Source of the DNA: Verrucomicrobiia bacterium
GTDB taxonomy: Bacteria > Verrucomicrobiota > Verrucomicrobiia > Limisphaerales > CAIMTB01
DNA: 64,000 bases
Direction: 5' to 3'
NCBI GenBank assembly: GCA_019634625.1
Contig: JAHCBA010000019.1
Location: 60,009-124,008, forward strand
Part shown: positions 64,000-64,000 of the stretch, in pieces
Layout: every line of letters begins with the position of its first letter
Numbering within the stretch: the first letter of the stretch is position 1
Program-made: the position numbers and the translations under genes
Notes under the pieces: model-generated
Told to the model about the DNA's origin: nothing
The model's input: the letters and a program-made list of their open reading frames with translations, nothing else
Database searches by the model: none

Positions 64000-64000
64000 T

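Overview
This is a GC-rich bacterial chromosome segment that reads like a Verrucomicrobiota genome. The best lineage signs are two prepilin-headed proteins of the short '[20 protein letters not shown]' type ending in a '(F)ADGH' motif, many secreted FG-GAP/VCBS and other hypothetical proteins, complete LPS, Tol-Pal and Tat modules (so a Gram-negative envelope), and several families of non-coding interspersed repeats. The assignment is inference from gene content and style; no rRNA or tRNA lies in the window. No prophage, complete insertion sequence or CRISPR array was seen.

Layout. 1-3.6 kb (minus): rimO, a GNAT acetyltransferase and an ABC-2 exporter (ATPase plus truncated permease), nearly all overlapping. 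3.7-4.8 kb: a non-coding repeat nest (REP-like palindrome, long direct repeats, remnant of a beta-propeller gene). 4.7-10.3 kb: a type IV pilin-like gene converging on a 1549-residue protein that fuses VKOR, a thioredoxin-like domain and a large secreted region; a lower-GC tract covers both 3' ends. 10.5-13.3 kb: a DUF4143-type ATPase and a secreted single-CxxCH protein. 13.4-17.6 kb (minus): dnaK, groES, groEL with a clear terminator. 17.9-24.6 kb (plus): tolQ-tolR-tolA-tolB-pal, tatA-tatC and a GYF-PrsW membrane protease. 24.7-31.4 kb: a secreted unknown, two Hsp20 chaperones, an AT-rich repeat island and a membrane protein of unknown function. 31.4-36 kb: an FG-GAP protein, a BamD-like TPR protein, LptE and UxaA. 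36-41.2 kb (minus): kdsA-kdsC-lptC/A-lptB-hprK, tightly packed. 41.2-48.4 kb: pilin-like protein, a nitrilase remnant, a PolB-type exonuclease, a CusF-SCO fusion and a 1134-residue FG-GAP/UnbV protein. 48.4-54.8 kb (minus): trpB, DAHP synthase and four glycan genes (FkbM, glycosyltransferase, FkbM, GT2), mostly coupled by 4-bp overlaps. 55.1-64 kb: a pilin-like protein, then tetR-OMF-MFP-RND efflux operon with a paired operator, a class V aminotransferase and a terminal repeat region.

How the parts fit. Most of the window builds or services the envelope: LPS core (Kdo synthesis, Lpt transport), Tol-Pal, Tat export (TolB itself carries a twin-arginine leader), RND efflux, surface glycan assembly and oxidative folding. 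Genes are commonly joined by ATGA/GTGA overlaps. The parts least explained by known families are the VKOR fusion protein with its GC step, the intergenic repeat families, and the AT-rich islands at 28.1-28.7, 43.6 and 44.75-44.91 kb, which share a core motif. GC statements are visual estimates, and homology calls rest on motif recognition, not on searches.
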